Assembly (NCBI RefSeq): GCF_003337425.1
Contig: NZ_QPJU01000002.1
Span: 124,001 to 188,000, forward strand
From: Extensimonas vulgaris
Lineage (GTDB): Bacteria > Pseudomonadota > Gammaproteobacteria > Burkholderiales > Burkholderiaceae_C
Reading direction: 5' to 3'
DNA: 64,000 bases
A model generated the notes under the pieces. That model was not told where the DNA came from. It did no database searches and saw only the letters and a program-made list of their open reading frames with translations. Of the stretch, positions 38,655 through 48,901 are shown piece by piece; position 1 is the stretch's first letter; every line of letters starts with the position of its first letter. The position numbers were made by a program, and so were the translations under genes.

Positions 38655-39829
38655 CGCAATTTCAGGGTCGAAAGCCCCACCAGACACAGCAGCATGGTGA
38701 TGATCCAAAAGCGCACCACGACCTGCGTTTCCTTCCAGCCTTTTTTCTCGAAGTGGTGGTGCAGCGGCGCCATCTGGAACAGGCGCCGGCCTGCGCCATA
38801 GCGTTTTTTGGTGAACTTGAACCAGCCCACCTGCAGCATCACCGAGAGCGCCTCGACGACGAAGATGCCGCCCATCACGGCGAGCACGATCTCCTGGCGC
38901 ACGATCACGGCCACCGTGCCCAGCGCCGCCCCGAGCGAGAGCGCGCCCACGTCGCCCATGAACACCTTGGCCGGGTAGGCGTTGAACCACAAGAAGGCCA
39001 GCCCCGCGCCCGCGATGGCAGCGCAGAACACCAGCAGCTCGCCCGCACCCGGAATGTGCGGAAAGAACAGGTATTTGGAATACACCGCATTGCCCACGAC
39101 GTAGGCGAACACCCCGAGCGCCGAGCCGACCAGCACCACCGGCATGATGGCCAGGCCGTCGAGCCCGTCGGTGAGGTTCACGGCGTTGCTCGCGCCGACG
39201 ATGACCAGGTAGGTCAGCACGACGAAGCCCCACACGCCCAGCGGGTAGCTGACTTCCTTGAAAAACGGCAGCAGCAGCCCGGCCTTGGGCGGCAGGTCGA
39301 GCGCAAAGCCCGACTGCACCCAGGTAATGAACAGCTCGAGCACGCGCGCGTTGGAATTGCCGGAAATGGCGAACACCAGGTACAGCGCCGCGAGCAGGCC
39401 GATCATCGATTGCCAGAAATACTTCTCGCGCGAGCGCATGCCCTCGGGGTCTTTGCGCACCACCTTGCGCCAGTCGTCCACCCAGCCGATCGCGCCAAAG
39501 CCCAGCGTGACCACGAGCACGATCCAGACGAAGCGGTTCGACAGGTCGGCCCACAGCAGCGTGGACGCCGTGAGCGCGAGCAGAATCAGCACCCCGCCCA
39601 TGGTGGGCGTGCCGCTTTTCACGAGGTGCGACTGCATCGCGTACTCGCGCACGGGCTGGCCGATCTTGAGCGCGGTGAGGATGCGGATCACCTTGGGCCC
39701 CGCGGCCAGCCCGATGAGCAGCGCCGTGAGCGCGGCCATCACGGCGCGAAAGCTCAGGTACTGAAACACGCGCAGGAACCCGAACTCGGCCGACCAGCCC
39801 TGCAGCCATTGCGCGAGCCAGATCAGCAT
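38651..39829 (-). CDS. mraY: MraY, phospho-MurNAc-pentapeptide translocase
   Basis: 392 aa with ten predicted helices; makes lipid I from UDP-MurNAc-pentapeptide and undecaprenyl phosphate. Catalytic aspartates lie in GWVDDWRKV and [13 protein letters not shown]; the cytoplasmic [13 protein letters not shown] is diagnostic. Its ATG at 39829 overlaps the elongated murF by seven bases, so the in-frame element in murF also affects this junction. Confidence 0.96.
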   Translation of the reverse strand: MLIWLAQWLQGWSAEFGFLRVFQYLSFRAVMAALTALLIGLAAGPKVIRILTALKIGQPVREYAMQSHLVKSGTPTMGGVLILLALTASTLLWADLSNRFVWIVLVVTLGFGAIGWVDDWRKVVRKDPEGMRSREKYFWQSMIGLLAALYLVFAISGNSNARVLELFITWVQSGFALDLPPKAGLLLPFFKEVSYPLGVWGFVVLTYLVIVGASNAVNLTDGLDGLAIMPVVLVGSALGVFAYVVGNAVYSKYLFFPHIPGAGELLVFCAAIAGAGLAFLWFNAYPAKVFMGDVGALSLGAALGTVAVIVRQEIVLAVMGGIFVVEALSVMLQVGWFKFTKKRYGAGRRLFQMAPLHHHFEKKGWKETQVVVRFWIITMLLCLVGLSTLKLR

Positions 39830-41505
39830 GCGGCACCTGCGGCCCCGGCGGGGGATGAAGTGGGGGAAGTGGGGGATGCTGCAGCAGCTGGCGTGGGCGC
39901 GGCGGCCCCAGGGCTGGCCTCTAGGAGCCTGTCGGACTTTGGAATCGTCGGCTGCGAATGCGCCGCAGCGGCCCATTTTTTACCGTCTTCTTGCCCCATA
40001 GTCCCGCTATGGGGCGGCGAATCCGGCAAAAACTGGCCTTGCTGGGGCCCATTCTCGCTATCGACGCCCAAAGTCCGACAGGCTCCTAGGGCCTGCACCA
40101 CCTGTTCCATTTTCATGAAACGCGATCCTTTCACGAGCACGCTGCCCAAATCGGGCAAAGCCGCGCGCACGGCCTCCTGCAAGGCGGCCATGTGGTCGAA
40201 ATGCCGGCCCGCGCCGCGCCCTTCGGGGTCGAAGGCGCGCACCGCGTGTGCGGCCAGTTCGCCCAGCGCATAAAGCCTGGTGATGCCCGCGGCGCGCGCC
40301 TGGGCGCCGGCCTCGGCGTGGAACTGCGGGCCTTGCGTGCCCACTTCGCCCATGTCGCCGAGCACGAGCAACTGCGGCGCGGGCAGCTCGGCGAGCACGG
40401 CGATGGCCGCGCGCACCGAGTCCGGGTTGGCGTTGTAGCTGTCATCGACCACCGTGATCTCGCGCCCGCCCAGCTGCAGGCCAAACGCGCGCGAGCGCCC
40501 CGCCACAGGCCGAAAGGCCGCGAGCCCCTGCGCGATGGCGTCCGGCGGCACACCGGCAGCGAACGCGCAGGCTGCGGCGGCGAGCGCATTCGTCACGTTG
40601 TGGCGCCCGGCGATGTGCAGCCGGCAGGCGAGCGGCCCGGTGGGCGTGCGCATTTGCACGCTCCAGGCGGCTTGCTGCGCGCCCGGCTGCTCCGGCGCCT
40701 CTGTCAGCTCCCAAGTGGCGCGCAGGCACTCGAAATCGGCCCCGGCGCCGCCGAACGTAAGGCAGCGCCGCCCCGCGGCCAGGCTGCGCCACAGCGGCGT
40801 GTAGTCGTCCTGCGCCGGGAACACGGCCACGCCGCTCTGGGGCAGCGCGGCCAGCACGGCGCCGTTTTCGCGCGCCACGGCCTCCACGGTGTGCATGAAT
40901 TCGAGGTGCTCGCGCTGCGCGTTGTTGACCAGCGCCACCGTGGGGCGCACCAGCTCGGCCAGGTAGGCGATTTCGCCGGGGTGGTTCATGCCCAGCTCGA
41001 CCACGCCCACGCGGTGCGCGGCCGTGAGGCGCAGCAGGGTCTGCGGCACGCCGATGGCGTTGTTGAGGTTGCCGCGCGTGGCAAAGGCCGCCTCGCCCGC
41101 GTTGGCGGCGAGGATGCACGCGATCATCTGCGTCACCGTGGTCTTGCCGTTGCTGCCGGTGACGGCGATCAGCGGCAGCGTGAACTGTGCGCGCCAGCCC
41201 GCGGCGAGCGCGCCCAGCGCGGCCGTGCTGTCGGGCACTTCGATGCCGGGCAGGCCCGCGGCCTCGATCCCGCGCTCGGCCACCACGGCCACGGCCCCTT
41301 GCGCGCGCGCCTGGGGCAGAAAGTCGTGCGCGTCGAAACGCGCGCCGCGCAGCGCGACGAACAGGTCGCCCGGCTGCAGCGTGCGCGTGTCGGTGTGCAC
41401 GCGCTGCAGTTCGATGGCCGCCGCGCCCGCCGTATCCACGCCCACGAGCCGCGCCGCAGGAATGCGCGCACGGATGAAGTCGAAAGCCTGCTGCAGCCGC
41501 ATCAT
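39823..41505 (-). CDS. murF: UDP-N-acetylmuramoyl-tripeptide--D-alanyl-D-alanine ligase with an in-frame element
   Basis: 560 aa Mur ligase adding D-Ala-D-Ala. P-loop [12 protein letters not shown] (116-127), [17 protein letters not shown], and the C-terminal [15 protein letters not shown] and [17 protein letters not shown]. The domain finishes at about residue 472; residues 473-527 are palindromic element E read through in frame, and 528-560 are an Ala/Pro/Ser-rich tail. Without the element it would be 505 aa. The start at 41505 (ATGATG) overlaps the murE stop. The enzyme should work because the insertion is beyond the last conserved motif. Confidence 0.94.
   Translation of the reverse strand: MMRLQQAFDFIRARIPAARLVGVDTAGAAAIELQRVHTDTRTLQPGDLFVALRGARFDAHDFLPQARAQGAVAVVAERGIEAAGLPGIEVPDSTAALGALAAGWRAQFTLPLIAVTGSNGKTTVTQMIACILAANAGEAAFATRGNLNNAIGVPQTLLRLTAAHRVGVVELGMNHPGEIAYLAELVRPTVALVNNAQREHLEFMHTVEAVARENGAVLAALPQSGVAVFPAQDDYTPLWRSLAAGRRCLTFGGAGADFECLRATWELTEAPEQPGAQQAAWSVQMRTPTGPLACRLHIAGRHNVTNALAAAACAFAAGVPPDAIAQGLAAFRPVAGRSRAFGLQLGGREITVVDDSYNANPDSVRAAIAVLAELPAPQLLVLGDMGEVGTQGPQFHAEAGAQARAAGITRLYALGELAAHAVRAFDPEGRGAGRHFDHMAALQEAVRAALPDLGSVLVKGSRFMKMEQVVQALGACRTLGVDSENGPQQGQFLPDSPPHSGTMGQEDGKKWAAAAHSQPTIPKSDRLLEASPGAAAPTPAAAASPTSPTSSPAGAAGAAC
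39921..40089 (-). repeat. Palindromic element copy E (inside murF)
   Basis: 169 bp with CTAG at both ends, forward orientation on the minus strand, entering murF at codon 473 (GCC CTA GGA). Exactly 55 codons, no stop. G/C version of the terminal pair. The insertion sits just after the MKMEQVVQA end of the ligase and about 90 bases before mraY. Confidence 0.93.
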
Positions 41506-43043
41506 GCCGAACCCCCACGCGCAGCGAGCGCGGCCTGCGCCTGCGCCAGATCGGAAAACGGCACACGCCGGCCCGCGATTTCTTGATAGTCCTCGTGGCC
41601 CTTGCCTGCGATCAGCACCACGTCGGCAGCGTCGGCCTCGGCCAGCGCGAGCGCGATCGCGGCGGCACGGTCGGGCTCGGCGCGCACGGTCTCGCCCGCG
41701 ATCGTGCCGAGCAGGATCTGGTGAATGATGGCCGCCGGGTCTTCGCCGCGCGGGTTGTCGCTCGTCACCACCACCCAATCGGCGCGGTGCTGCGCCACGG
41801 CGCCCATCTGCGGGCGCTTGCCCGCGTCGCGCTCGCCGCCGCAGCCGAACACGCACCACAGCTGCCCGCCGCGCGCCTGCGCCACGGGGCGCAGCGCCAG
41901 CAATACCTGCTCGAGCGCGTCCGGCGTGTGCGCGTAATCGACCACCACGAGCGGCTGCCCATGCTCGGCGCCGCTGCCCGGCACCTGCTGCATGCGCCCG
42001 GGCACGGGCGGCAGCGCCGCACACACGCGCAGCGCCTCGGGCAGCGGCACGCCCAGGCTGCGCAGCACGGCGAGCACGCCCAGCAGGTTCTGCAGGTTGT
42101 AGCGCCCCACCACGCGCGGCTGCCAGGGGTGGCGCGCGGTGCCTTCGCACACCGTGCAGGCGATGCCTTGCGCGCCGAAGTGCAGGTCTTGCGCCCACAG
42201 GCGTGCGCCTGCGGCAGGCGGCTGCTGCGCCAAAGGCACGGACACGCCCCAGAGGTCGAGCGCTGCGCCTTCGAGCTCGGCGTGCAGGCGCGCACCCTGG
42301 GCGTCGTCGAGGTGGATCACCGCGGCCTGCAGCCCCGGCCAGTCGAACAGCGCGCGCTTGGCGCGCCAGTAGGCGTCCATGTCGCCGTGGTAGTCGAGGT
42401 GGTCTTGCGTGAAGTTGGTGAACACCGCCACGCGGATGCGCGTGCCCGCGAGGCGCTGCTCGGCCAGGCCGATCGAGGACGCCTCGATGGCACAGGCCGC
42501 GAGCCCTTGGTCGGCCATCTGGCGCAGCGCGCGCTGCAGCCGCACGGGGTCGGGCGTGGTCAGGCCAGAGCCTTCGAGCTGGCCCGGCGTTCCTATGCCC
42601 AAAGTGCCTATGAGCCCGCATCCAGTGTGCCCATGCAGCTCCTTTTTCGAGAGTGCATGCGCGAGCCACCAAGCGGTGCTGGTCTTGCCGTTGGTGCCCG
42701 TGATGGCGATCACGTCGAGTTCTGCCGAGGGGTGGCCGAACCACTGCGCGGCGATCTCGCCGGTCGCGGCCTTGAGCCCGCGCAGCGCCGCGATGGCGGC
42801 GTCGGGGTGGCGCGCATCGAGCGCAAACGCCTCCACGCCCTCTTGCTCGACCAGGCAGGCCGCAGCGCCGCGCGCGAGGGCATCGGCCACGTGCGCACGC
42901 CCGTCGGTCGCGGCGCCAGGCCAGGCGATGAAGGCGTCGCCGGGCGCAATCTGCCGGCTGTCGGTCTGCAGCGTGCCGCGGCCGGGCGCAAGCAGCGTGC
43001 GCAGCCATTGCACGGCCTCGGAGGCGCTTTGGAGTATGCGCAT
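41502..43043 (-). CDS. murE: UDP-N-acetylmuramoyl-tripeptide synthetase (meso-DAP adding)
   Basis: 513 aa. P-loop [13 protein letters not shown] (114-126); the substrate-specificity motif DNPR in TSDNPRGEDPAAI indicates meso-diaminopimelate rather than lysine, as expected in Gram-negatives. Also GRYNLQNLLGVLA and VDYAHTPDALEQVL. The start codon shares one base with the ftsI stop (TGATG). Confidence 0.96.
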   Translation of the reverse strand: MRILQSASEAVQWLRTLLAPGRGTLQTDSRQIAPGDAFIAWPGAATDGRAHVADALARGAAACLVEQEGVEAFALDARHPDAAIAALRGLKAATGEIAAQWFGHPSAELDVIAITGTNGKTSTAWWLAHALSKKELHGHTGCGLIGTLGIGTPGQLEGSGLTTPDPVRLQRALRQMADQGLAACAIEASSIGLAEQRLAGTRIRVAVFTNFTQDHLDYHGDMDAYWRAKRALFDWPGLQAAVIHLDDAQGARLHAELEGAALDLWGVSVPLAQQPPAAGARLWAQDLHFGAQGIACTVCEGTARHPWQPRVVGRYNLQNLLGVLAVLRSLGVPLPEALRVCAALPPVPGRMQQVPGSGAEHGQPLVVVDYAHTPDALEQVLLALRPVAQARGGQLWCVFGCGGERDAGKRPQMGAVAQHRADWVVVTSDNPRGEDPAAIIHQILLGTIAGETVRAEPDRAAAIALALAEADAADVVLIAGKGHEDYQEIAGRRVPFSDLAQAQAALAARGGSA

Positions 43044-44785
43044 CACAGCGGCTCCTCCACGTCGGCGACGATCTGCGGCTTCACGTCCATGTCGGGCGGC
43101 ACGCCCATGAGGCGCAGCGTCTGCTGCACCACCACGCTGAACACCGGCGCGGCGACCAGGCCGCCATAGACCTGGCCATTGCTCGGCTCGTCGATCATCA
43201 CCGCGACGATGATGCGCGGCTTGTCGATCGGCGCCATGCCGGTGAACCACGAACGGTACTTGCCGGAGGCGTAGCCCTTGCCCTGCTGCTTGCGCGCCGT
43301 GCCCGACTTGCCGCCCACCGAGTAGCCCACGGTCTGCGCCTTCTGCCCCGTGCCGCCCGGGCCGGCGGCCATTTGCAGCATTTTGCGAATCTCGTCGGCC
43401 GTGTGCTCGGAAAACACCGGCACGCCGACCGCGGGCGTGCTGCTCTTGAGCAGGGTGGCCGGAATCACGCGCCCGCCATTGGCAAACACGGTGTACGAGC
43501 GCGCCATCTGGAACAGGCTGGCCGAAAGCCCGTAGCCATAGGACATGGTGGCCTGCTCGATCGGGCGCCAGGTCTTGTAGGGGCGCAGGCGCCCGCTGAC
43601 CACGCCCGGAAACGCGAGCTGCGGCTTTTGCCCGAAGCCCGCGGCCGAGAAGGTTTCCCACATCTCGCGCGGCGACATCTGCATCGCGATCTTGGTCGTG
43701 CCCACGTTGCTCGACTTCTGGATCACGCCTTGCACCGTGAGCACGCCGTAGTTATGCGTGTCCGAAATCGTCGAGCCCGTGATGGTGATGCGCCCGGGGT
43801 TGGTGTCGATGATGGTGTCGGGCCGCACGCGCCCGGTTTCGAGCGCCAGGCCTATGGTGAAGGGCTTCATGGTCGAGCCGGGCTCGAATACATCGGTGAG
43901 CGCGCGGTTGCGCAGCTGCTCGCCCGTGAGGTTGCGGCGATCGTCGGGCACGTAGCTCGGGTAATTGGCCAGCGCCAGCACCTCGCCCGTGTGCGCGTCC
44001 AGCACCACCACGCTGCCGGCCTTGGCCTTGTGCTCCTGCACCTGGTCGCGCAGCTTCTGGTAGGCAAAGAACTGCACCTTGCTGTCTATGGAGAGCTGGA
44101 TGTCGCGCCCATCCACGGGCGGCACGTCCTCGCCCACGCCTTCGACGATGCGCCCCATGCGGTCTTTGATCACGCGGCGCGAGCCGGGCTTGCCCGCGAG
44201 GTCTTGGTTGAAGATCAGCTCCATACCCTCCTGGCCCTGGTCTTCGACGTTGGTGAAGCCCACGATATGCGCGGCCGCCTCGCCCTCGGGGTACTGGCGC
44301 TTGTATTCCTTGCGCAAATAGATCCCCTTGAGATCGAGCGCGACGATCTGCTGGCCCACGTCCCAGTCGAGCTGGCGCTTGATCCAGACGAAGGTCTTGT
44401 CCTCGTCGGCCAGCTTGCGCTGCAAATCCGCGAGCGACATCCCCAGCAGCTGCGCCAGCTTGGGCAGCTTGGCGCGCACCTCGGGGTCGTCCTGCTCCAC
44501 GTCCTCGGGAATGGCCCAGATGCTCGCCGCGGGCACGCTCGACGCGAGCAGCAGGCCGTTGCGGTCCAGGATGCGGCCGCGGTGCGCGGGCAATTCGAGC
44601 GTGCGCGCAAAGCGCACCTCGCCCTGGCGCAGGAAAAAGTCGTTCGCGACCACCTGCACATAGGCCGCGCGTGCCGCCAAGCCGACGAAGCCCAGCGCGA
44701 GCAGCGCGACGATGAACTTGCTGCGCCACAGCGGAGTGCGGCTGGTCAGCAAAGGGCTGGAGCCATAACACACGCTGCGGCTCAT
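43043..44785 (-). CDS. ftsI: Penicillin-binding protein 3, septal transpeptidase
   Basis: 580 aa class B PBP. One membrane anchor (about 22-43), a non-catalytic module with RGRILDRNGLLLASSV, and the transpeptidase domain with SxxK (Ser304-Thr-Met-Lys307), SxN (Ser358-Ser-Asn360) and KSG (493-495). Cross-links septal peptidoglycan with FtsW. Start overlaps the ftsL stop (ATGA). Confidence 0.96.
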   Translation of the reverse strand: MSRSVCYGSSPLLTSRTPLWRSKFIVALLALGFVGLAARAAYVQVVANDFFLRQGEVRFARTLELPAHRGRILDRNGLLLASSVPAASIWAIPEDVEQDDPEVRAKLPKLAQLLGMSLADLQRKLADEDKTFVWIKRQLDWDVGQQIVALDLKGIYLRKEYKRQYPEGEAAAHIVGFTNVEDQGQEGMELIFNQDLAGKPGSRRVIKDRMGRIVEGVGEDVPPVDGRDIQLSIDSKVQFFAYQKLRDQVQEHKAKAGSVVVLDAHTGEVLALANYPSYVPDDRRNLTGEQLRNRALTDVFEPGSTMKPFTIGLALETGRVRPDTIIDTNPGRITITGSTISDTHNYGVLTVQGVIQKSSNVGTTKIAMQMSPREMWETFSAAGFGQKPQLAFPGVVSGRLRPYKTWRPIEQATMSYGYGLSASLFQMARSYTVFANGGRVIPATLLKSSTPAVGVPVFSEHTADEIRKMLQMAAGPGGTGQKAQTVGYSVGGKSGTARKQQGKGYASGKYRSWFTGMAPIDKPRIIVAVMIDEPSNGQVYGGLVAAPVFSVVVQQTLRLMGVPPDMDVKPQIVADVEEPL

Positions 44786-45108
44786 GGCTGGCCTCCACGC
44801 TGCGCTGGCGCCGACCCAGCCGCGGAGCTAGCCACGGACTCCGCCGCCGGATCGGCTACGTACTGCGTGATCGCCGGCGTCGCGGTGCGCATCTGCAGCT
44901 GCGTGCGCGCGATTTTTTCCACGCGCAGCGGCGTGGCCTGTGCGCGCTTTTCGACCTGCAGGCGCTGGTGCTCGGTCTCGAGGCGCCGCGCCTCGGCCTT
45001 GGCGCGGTCGAGTTCGGTGAACAGGCGCCGCGATTCGTACTGCAGGTTGACCACGTAAAACGCGCTGGCCAACACCGCGAGCAGCAGCACGAGGTTCAGG
45101 CGCGTCAT
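44782..45108 (-). CDS. ftsL: Cell division protein FtsL
   Basis: 108 aa bitopic protein: short cytoplasmic N-terminus, one helix ([18 protein letters not shown]) and a periplasmic leucine-zipper-like coiled coil ([20 protein letters not shown]). Part of the FtsQLB complex. The C-terminus is Ala/Ser rich. Start overlaps the rsmH stop and the stop overlaps the ftsI start, both ATGA. Confidence 0.92.
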   Translation of the reverse strand: MTRLNLVLLLAVLASAFYVVNLQYESRRLFTELDRAKAEARRLETEHQRLQVEKRAQATPLRVEKIARTQLQMRTATPAITQYVADPAAESVASSAAGSAPAQRGGQP

Positions 45109-46034
45109 GCGGGCACCTCCGTACGCTCGGCCACGCGCAGGATGGCGCTGCGCGCGCGCGGGTTCGCGGCGAGCTCGGCCGCGCCAGGGCGTATGCGCCC
45201 CAATGCCTTGAGGCGCAGCGGCGCAGGCGCGGCAAACGGCGTGCGCCGGTCGAACACCTCCTTGGAGTGGTGCGCGATGAACTGCTTGACGATGCGGTCT
45301 TCGAGCGAATGGAAGCTGATCACCACGAGCCGCCCGCCCGGCGCAAGCACCCTGAGGCTCGCCTCTAGCGCCTGCTGCAGCTCCTGCAGTTCGGCGTTGA
45401 TGAAAATCCGAAAAGCCTGAAAGGTGCGCGTGGCAGGGTGCTGGCCGGGCTCGCGGGTCTTGACCGCGCCAGCCACGAGTTCGGCGAGCTCGCCGGTGCG
45501 CGTGAGCGCTCCCTGCTGCGCGCGCCGAGCAACAATCGCCTTTGCAATGGCGCCAGCAAACCGTTCTTCGCCGTAATCACGTACCACCTCCGCAATCTGG
45601 CCCTCATCGGCCTCGGCCAGCCACTGCGCCACGCTCTGGCCGCGCGTGGGGTCCATGCGCATGTCCAGCGGCCCATCGAAACGAAAACTGAAGCCGCGCT
45701 TGGCCGCGTCGAGCTGCGGCGAGCTCACGCCCAGATCCATCAGCACGCCGCAGGCGCTGCCCGCGGGCAAGTCGGCCAGGTGCGCAAACCCCTCGTGGCG
45801 GATGGCAAAGCGCGCGTCGTCGATCTGCGCTGCCGCGGCGACGGCCTCGGGGTCTTTGTCGAACGCCAAGAGGCGCGCCTGCGGCCCCAGGCGCTGCAAA
45901 ATGCGCCGCGCGTGGCCGCCGCGGCCGAAGGTCGCATCGACCCACAGGCCCGCAGGTGCGGGGCCCGCGCCGCCCAACAGGGCTTGCACGGCCTCTTCGA
46001 GCAGGACCGTGGTGTGTTGTAACTCCCGACTCAC
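45105..46034 (-). CDS. rsmH: 16S rRNA m4C1402 methyltransferase
   Basis: 309 aa SAM-dependent methyltransferase (formerly MraW). Starts [13 protein letters not shown], then [14 protein letters not shown] (SAM loop), [14 protein letters not shown] and the C-terminal [20 protein letters not shown]. No ATG fits; GTG at 46034 is chosen, with GAGG six bases upstream, over a second GTG three bases earlier. It begins eight bases after the mraZ stop. Confidence 0.94.
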   Translation of the reverse strand: MSRELQHTTVLLEEAVQALLGGAGPAPAGLWVDATFGRGGHARRILQRLGPQARLLAFDKDPEAVAAAAQIDDARFAIRHEGFAHLADLPAGSACGVLMDLGVSSPQLDAAKRGFSFRFDGPLDMRMDPTRGQSVAQWLAEADEGQIAEVVRDYGEERFAGAIAKAIVARRAQQGALTRTGELAELVAGAVKTREPGQHPATRTFQAFRIFINAELQELQQALEASLRVLAPGGRLVVISFHSLEDRIVKQFIAHHSKEVFDRRTPFAAPAPLRLKALGRIRPGAAELAANPRARSAILRVAERTEVPA

Positions 46035-46042
46035 CACGCGCC

Positions 46043-46471
46043 TCAGAAAGAAAAATCTTTGAAGACGTCGGGCATCTCGCCCTGCATGGCCTGCGCTTCC
46101 TGCGCGTCGTAGCTGGCCTTGTCCCAGAGCTCGAAGTAGCTGCCCATGCCCAGCAGGATGGATTCCTTGCTGATGCCGGCGGCCGCACGCAGTTCGGGCG
46201 AAATCAGCACGCGGCCCGTGGCGTCCATTTCCACGTCCATTGCGTTGCCCAGGAAGATGCGCTTCCACCACTGCGCCGACATGGGCAGCTGGGCAATGCG
46301 TTCGCGGAACTTTTCCCACTCGGGGCGCGGGAACACCATCAGGCAGCCGTGCGGGTGCTTGGTGATCGTGAGCTGGCCTGCCGCCGTCGCGAGCAGGACG
46401 TCGCGGTGCCGGGTCGGCACGGACAGCCGCCCCTTGGCATCGAGACTCAGCGACGAGGCACCCTGGAACAC
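46043..46471 (-). CDS. mraZ: MraZ transcriptional regulator of the dcw cluster
   Basis: 142 aa AbrB-like double-SpoVT domain protein: [20 protein letters not shown] and, repeated in the second half, [17 protein letters not shown]. Start is GTG at 46471 with GGGGA about nine bases upstream, giving the family's usual length; the ATG at 46507 would add 12 unsupported residues. It represses its own promoter through direct repeats (see 46530-46588). Confidence 0.93.
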   Translation of the reverse strand: MFQGASSLSLDAKGRLSVPTRHRDVLLATAAGQLTITKHPHGCLMVFPRPEWEKFRERIAQLPMSAQWWKRIFLGNAMDVEMDATGRVLISPELRAAAGISKESILLGMGSYFELWDKASYDAQEAQAMQGEMPDVFKDFSF

Positions 46472-46529
46472 GACGAAGATTCCCCAGCTCGGTTGAAGCC
46501 ACTGCACCCCAGGAATCGGGGATTTATGG

Positions 46530-46588
46530 CACTTTTCACCACTTCATTGCACTTTTTTGCACTGTAGCAGGAAACGCCGGCCGCGCAA
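46530..46588 (-). promoter_or_regulatory. mraZ promoter with four MraZ-box repeats
   Basis: On the minus strand TTGCGC (46583-46588) and TACAGT (46561-46566) are spaced 16 bases, a plausible sigma-70 promoter. Directly following and overlapping the -10 are CAGTG, AAGTG, AAGTG and AAGTG at exact 10-base intervals (46560-46564, 46550-46554, 46540-46544, 46530-46534). MraZ is known to bind direct repeats of this kind upstream of its own gene. A perfect 16 bp palindrome (46584-46599) overlaps the -35. Confidence 0.75.
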
Positions 46589-46709
46589 GGGCCCTTGCGG
46601 GATTTTTTTGTAATGAAATCAAGGACTTATCCGCCGAATGCAAACAGCGGAAAAAGAAAAACCATTGCCGTATAGGCACTTAGCGCAGGCTTTGCATGTG
46701 GCACATTCA

Positions 46710-46737
46710 GAAAAGGGGGCGGCCGCGAGGCCGGCCC
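46710..46737 (-). terminator. Terminator after hslU
   Basis: On the minus strand GGGCCGGCC, a TCGC loop and GGCCGCCCCC are followed by TTTTCT, about 80 bases beyond the hslU stop. It separates the hslVU transcript from the mraZ promoter. The 46590-46709 remainder has no gene. Confidence 0.55.
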
Positions 46738-46818
46738 AGCCAGAAGGCATGGCGGGCTGCACCCCACGGCGCCGTGCTCGGCGCGCAAGCTCCGGGGCAC
46801 CTGACCCGCGCGCGGGAT

Positions 46819-48135
46819 TCAGAGGATGTAGCGCGACAGGTCTTCGTTCTGGCTCAGGCTTTGCAGCCGGGCATCGACGTAGGCGGCGTCTATGGTCACG
46901 GTCTGGCCTGCAAGGCGCGTGGCCTCGAAGCTGACCTCGTCGAGCAGCCGCTCCAGCACCGTGGCCAGGCGGCGCGCGCCGATGTTCTCGGTGCGCTCGT
47001 TGACCTCGAAGGCGATGTGCGCGAGGCGCGTGATGCCTTCGGGCAGAAACTCCAGCCGCACGCCCTCGGTGGCGAGCAGCGCCTGGTATTGCTTGACCAG
47101 GCTGGCGTGCGTCTGCGTGAGGATGGCCTCGAAGTCCTGCACCGAGAGCGATTCGAGCTCGACGCGGATCGGAAAGCGCCCCTGCAGCTCGGGGATCAGA
47201 TCGCTCGGCTTGGCGAGGTGGAACGCGCCCGAAGCGATGAACAAAATGTGGTCGGTCTTGACCATGCCGTACTTGGTGGACACCGTGGTGCCTTCCACGA
47301 GCGGCAGTAGGTCGCGCTGTACGCCCTGGCGCGAGACGTCAGCACCGCTCGTTTCCTGGCGCGCGGCGACCTTGTCGATCTCGTCGATGAAGACGATGCC
47401 GTTTTGCTCGGCATTGGCGAGCGCGCGCGTGCGGATTTCCTCCTCGTTGACGCGCTTGGCGGCCTCCTCCTCGGTCAGCAGTTTGCGCGCCTCGGCGATC
47501 TTGAGGCGGCGTGTGCGGCGCTTGTCCTGGCCGAGCTGGCTGAACATGCCGCGCAATTGCTCGGCCATTTCCTCCATGCCCGCCGGGCCCATGATTTCAA
47601 GCGTGGGCCGGCTTTCGGCAAGCTCGATGTCCACTTCCTTGTCATCGAGCAGGCCCTCGCGCAGCTTCTTGCGAAACACCTGGCGCGCGGTGCTGTCGGC
47701 GGGCTCGGCGCCGGTGCGCGCGGGCGGCACCAGCACGTCGAGGATGCGTTCCTCGGCAGCGTCTTCGGCCAGGGTGCGCACCTTGCGCATCTCCGCCTCG
47801 CGCATCTGCTTGACGGCGACTTCGGCGAGGTCGCGCACGATGCTGTCCACGTCCTTGCCCACGTAGCCGACCTCGGTGAACTTGGTGGCCTCGACCTTGA
47901 TGAAAGGCGCGTCGGCCAGGCGCGCGAGGCGCCGCGCGATCTCGGTCTTGCCTACGCCCGTGGGGCCGATCATGAGGATGTTCTTGGGCGTGATCTCCTG
48001 GCGCAGGCCCGCGTCGACCTGCTGGCGGCGCCAGCGGTTGCGCAGCGCGATCGCCACGGCACGCTTGGCCGCCGCCTGGCCGACGATGTGGCGGTCGAGC
48101 TCGGAGACGATTTCCTGGGGGGTCATGGACGACAT
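46819..48135 (-). CDS. hslU: HslU, ATPase subunit of the HslUV protease
   Basis: 438 aa AAA+ unfoldase. Walker [10 protein letters not shown] (57-65), conserved [16 protein letters not shown] pore region, Walker [10 protein letters not shown], sensor and C-terminal [18 protein letters not shown], ending in the HslV-docking tail SRYIL. Forms a hexamer capping HslV. The ATG at 48135 is preferred; another at 48126 also fits. It follows hslV by 86 bases, where a short dispersed repeat lies. Confidence 0.96.
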   Translation of the reverse strand: MSSMTPQEIVSELDRHIVGQAAAKRAVAIALRNRWRRQQVDAGLRQEITPKNILMIGPTGVGKTEIARRLARLADAPFIKVEATKFTEVGYVGKDVDSIVRDLAEVAVKQMREAEMRKVRTLAEDAAEERILDVLVPPARTGAEPADSTARQVFRKKLREGLLDDKEVDIELAESRPTLEIMGPAGMEEMAEQLRGMFSQLGQDKRRTRRLKIAEARKLLTEEEAAKRVNEEEIRTRALANAEQNGIVFIDEIDKVAARQETSGADVSRQGVQRDLLPLVEGTTVSTKYGMVKTDHILFIASGAFHLAKPSDLIPELQGRFPIRVELESLSVQDFEAILTQTHASLVKQYQALLATEGVRLEFLPEGITRLAHIAFEVNERTENIGARRLATVLERLLDEVSFEATRLAGQTVTIDAAYVDARLQSLSQNEDLSRYIL

Positions 48136-48171
48136 AAAAATTTGTATCAAAAGTGCCGAATGCGCTGATGT

Positions 48172-48195
48172 ATCAAGCGCAAGCAGCTATCAAAA
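48172..48195. repeat. ATAGCTG-family repeat between hslV and hslU
   Basis: The minus strand contains TTTTGATAGCTGCTTGCGCT, matching the core seen at 6850, 15506 and 17448. It lies in the 86-base gap inside the hslVU operon. Confidence 0.55.
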
Positions 48196-48221
48196 CAGAG
48201 GCATTCCGCAGACTGCCGGAT

Positions 48222-48785
48222 TCACAGCGTCTCTATGGTGTGGTGCATGTTGGTGTAGATGCACAGCTCGCCGGCGATCTCCAGCGATTTTTTCACGACC
48301 TCGTGCGCGGGCAGTTCGGTATGGTCGAGCAAGGCTTTGGCCGCAGACTGCGCGTAGGCACCGCCCGAGCCTATGGCGACGATGCCATGCTCGGGCTCGA
48401 GCACGTCGCCGTTGCCCGTGATGATCAGCGAGGCCTCGCGGTCGGCCACGGCCAGCATGGCTTCGAGGCGGCGCAGCACGCGGTCAGTGCGCCAGTCCTT
48501 GGTGAGCTCGATCGCGGCGCGCACCAGGTGGCCCTGGTGCTTTTCGAGTTTGGCCTCGAAGCGCTCGAACAGCGTGAAGGCATCGGCCGTGGCCCCAGCA
48601 AAGCCCGCCAGCACCTTGCCGTGGTGCAGCTTGCGCACCTTGCGCGCCGTGCCTTTGACGACGATGTTGCCCAGCGTGACCTGGCCGTCGCCGCCCAGGG
48701 CAACCTGCACGCCATCGGCGGTTTGGCGGCGCACGCACAGGATGGTGGTGCCGTGGAAGGTGGGAAATTCGGTCGAAGCTTGCAT
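48222..48785 (-). CDS. hslV: HslV, peptidase subunit of the HslUV protease
   Basis: 187 aa proteasome-like peptidase. The catalytic N-terminal threonine is expected to be Thr13, exposed by removal of the propeptide ending FHG before [17 protein letters not shown] and [13 protein letters not shown] are typical. The ATG at 48785 is chosen; the only longer option is a TTG. It forms a dodecamer with HslU, encoded next. Confidence 0.95.
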   Translation of the reverse strand: MQASTEFPTFHGTTILCVRRQTADGVQVALGGDGQVTLGNIVVKGTARKVRKLHHGKVLAGFAGATADAFTLFERFEAKLEKHQGHLVRAAIELTKDWRTDRVLRRLEAMLAVADREASLIITGNGDVLEPEHGIVAIGSGGAYAQSAAKALLDHTELPAHEVVKKSLEIAGELCIYTNMHHTIETL

Positions 48786-48901
48786 AGTGGGTTTAGATGA
48801 GGGTGCAGCGTCTGCAGACAAGCCGCCGGAACGCCGATCGTTGAGAGCGCGGGCTTTTCATGCCCATGGGCCGGCACACGTGCTGCCGCAATCAGCAAAA
48901 G

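Noticed and set aside
46584-46610. Palindrome plus T-run as a plus-strand terminator
   Set aside because: No plus-strand gene precedes it; it overlaps the predicted mraZ -35, so a regulatory role is more likely.
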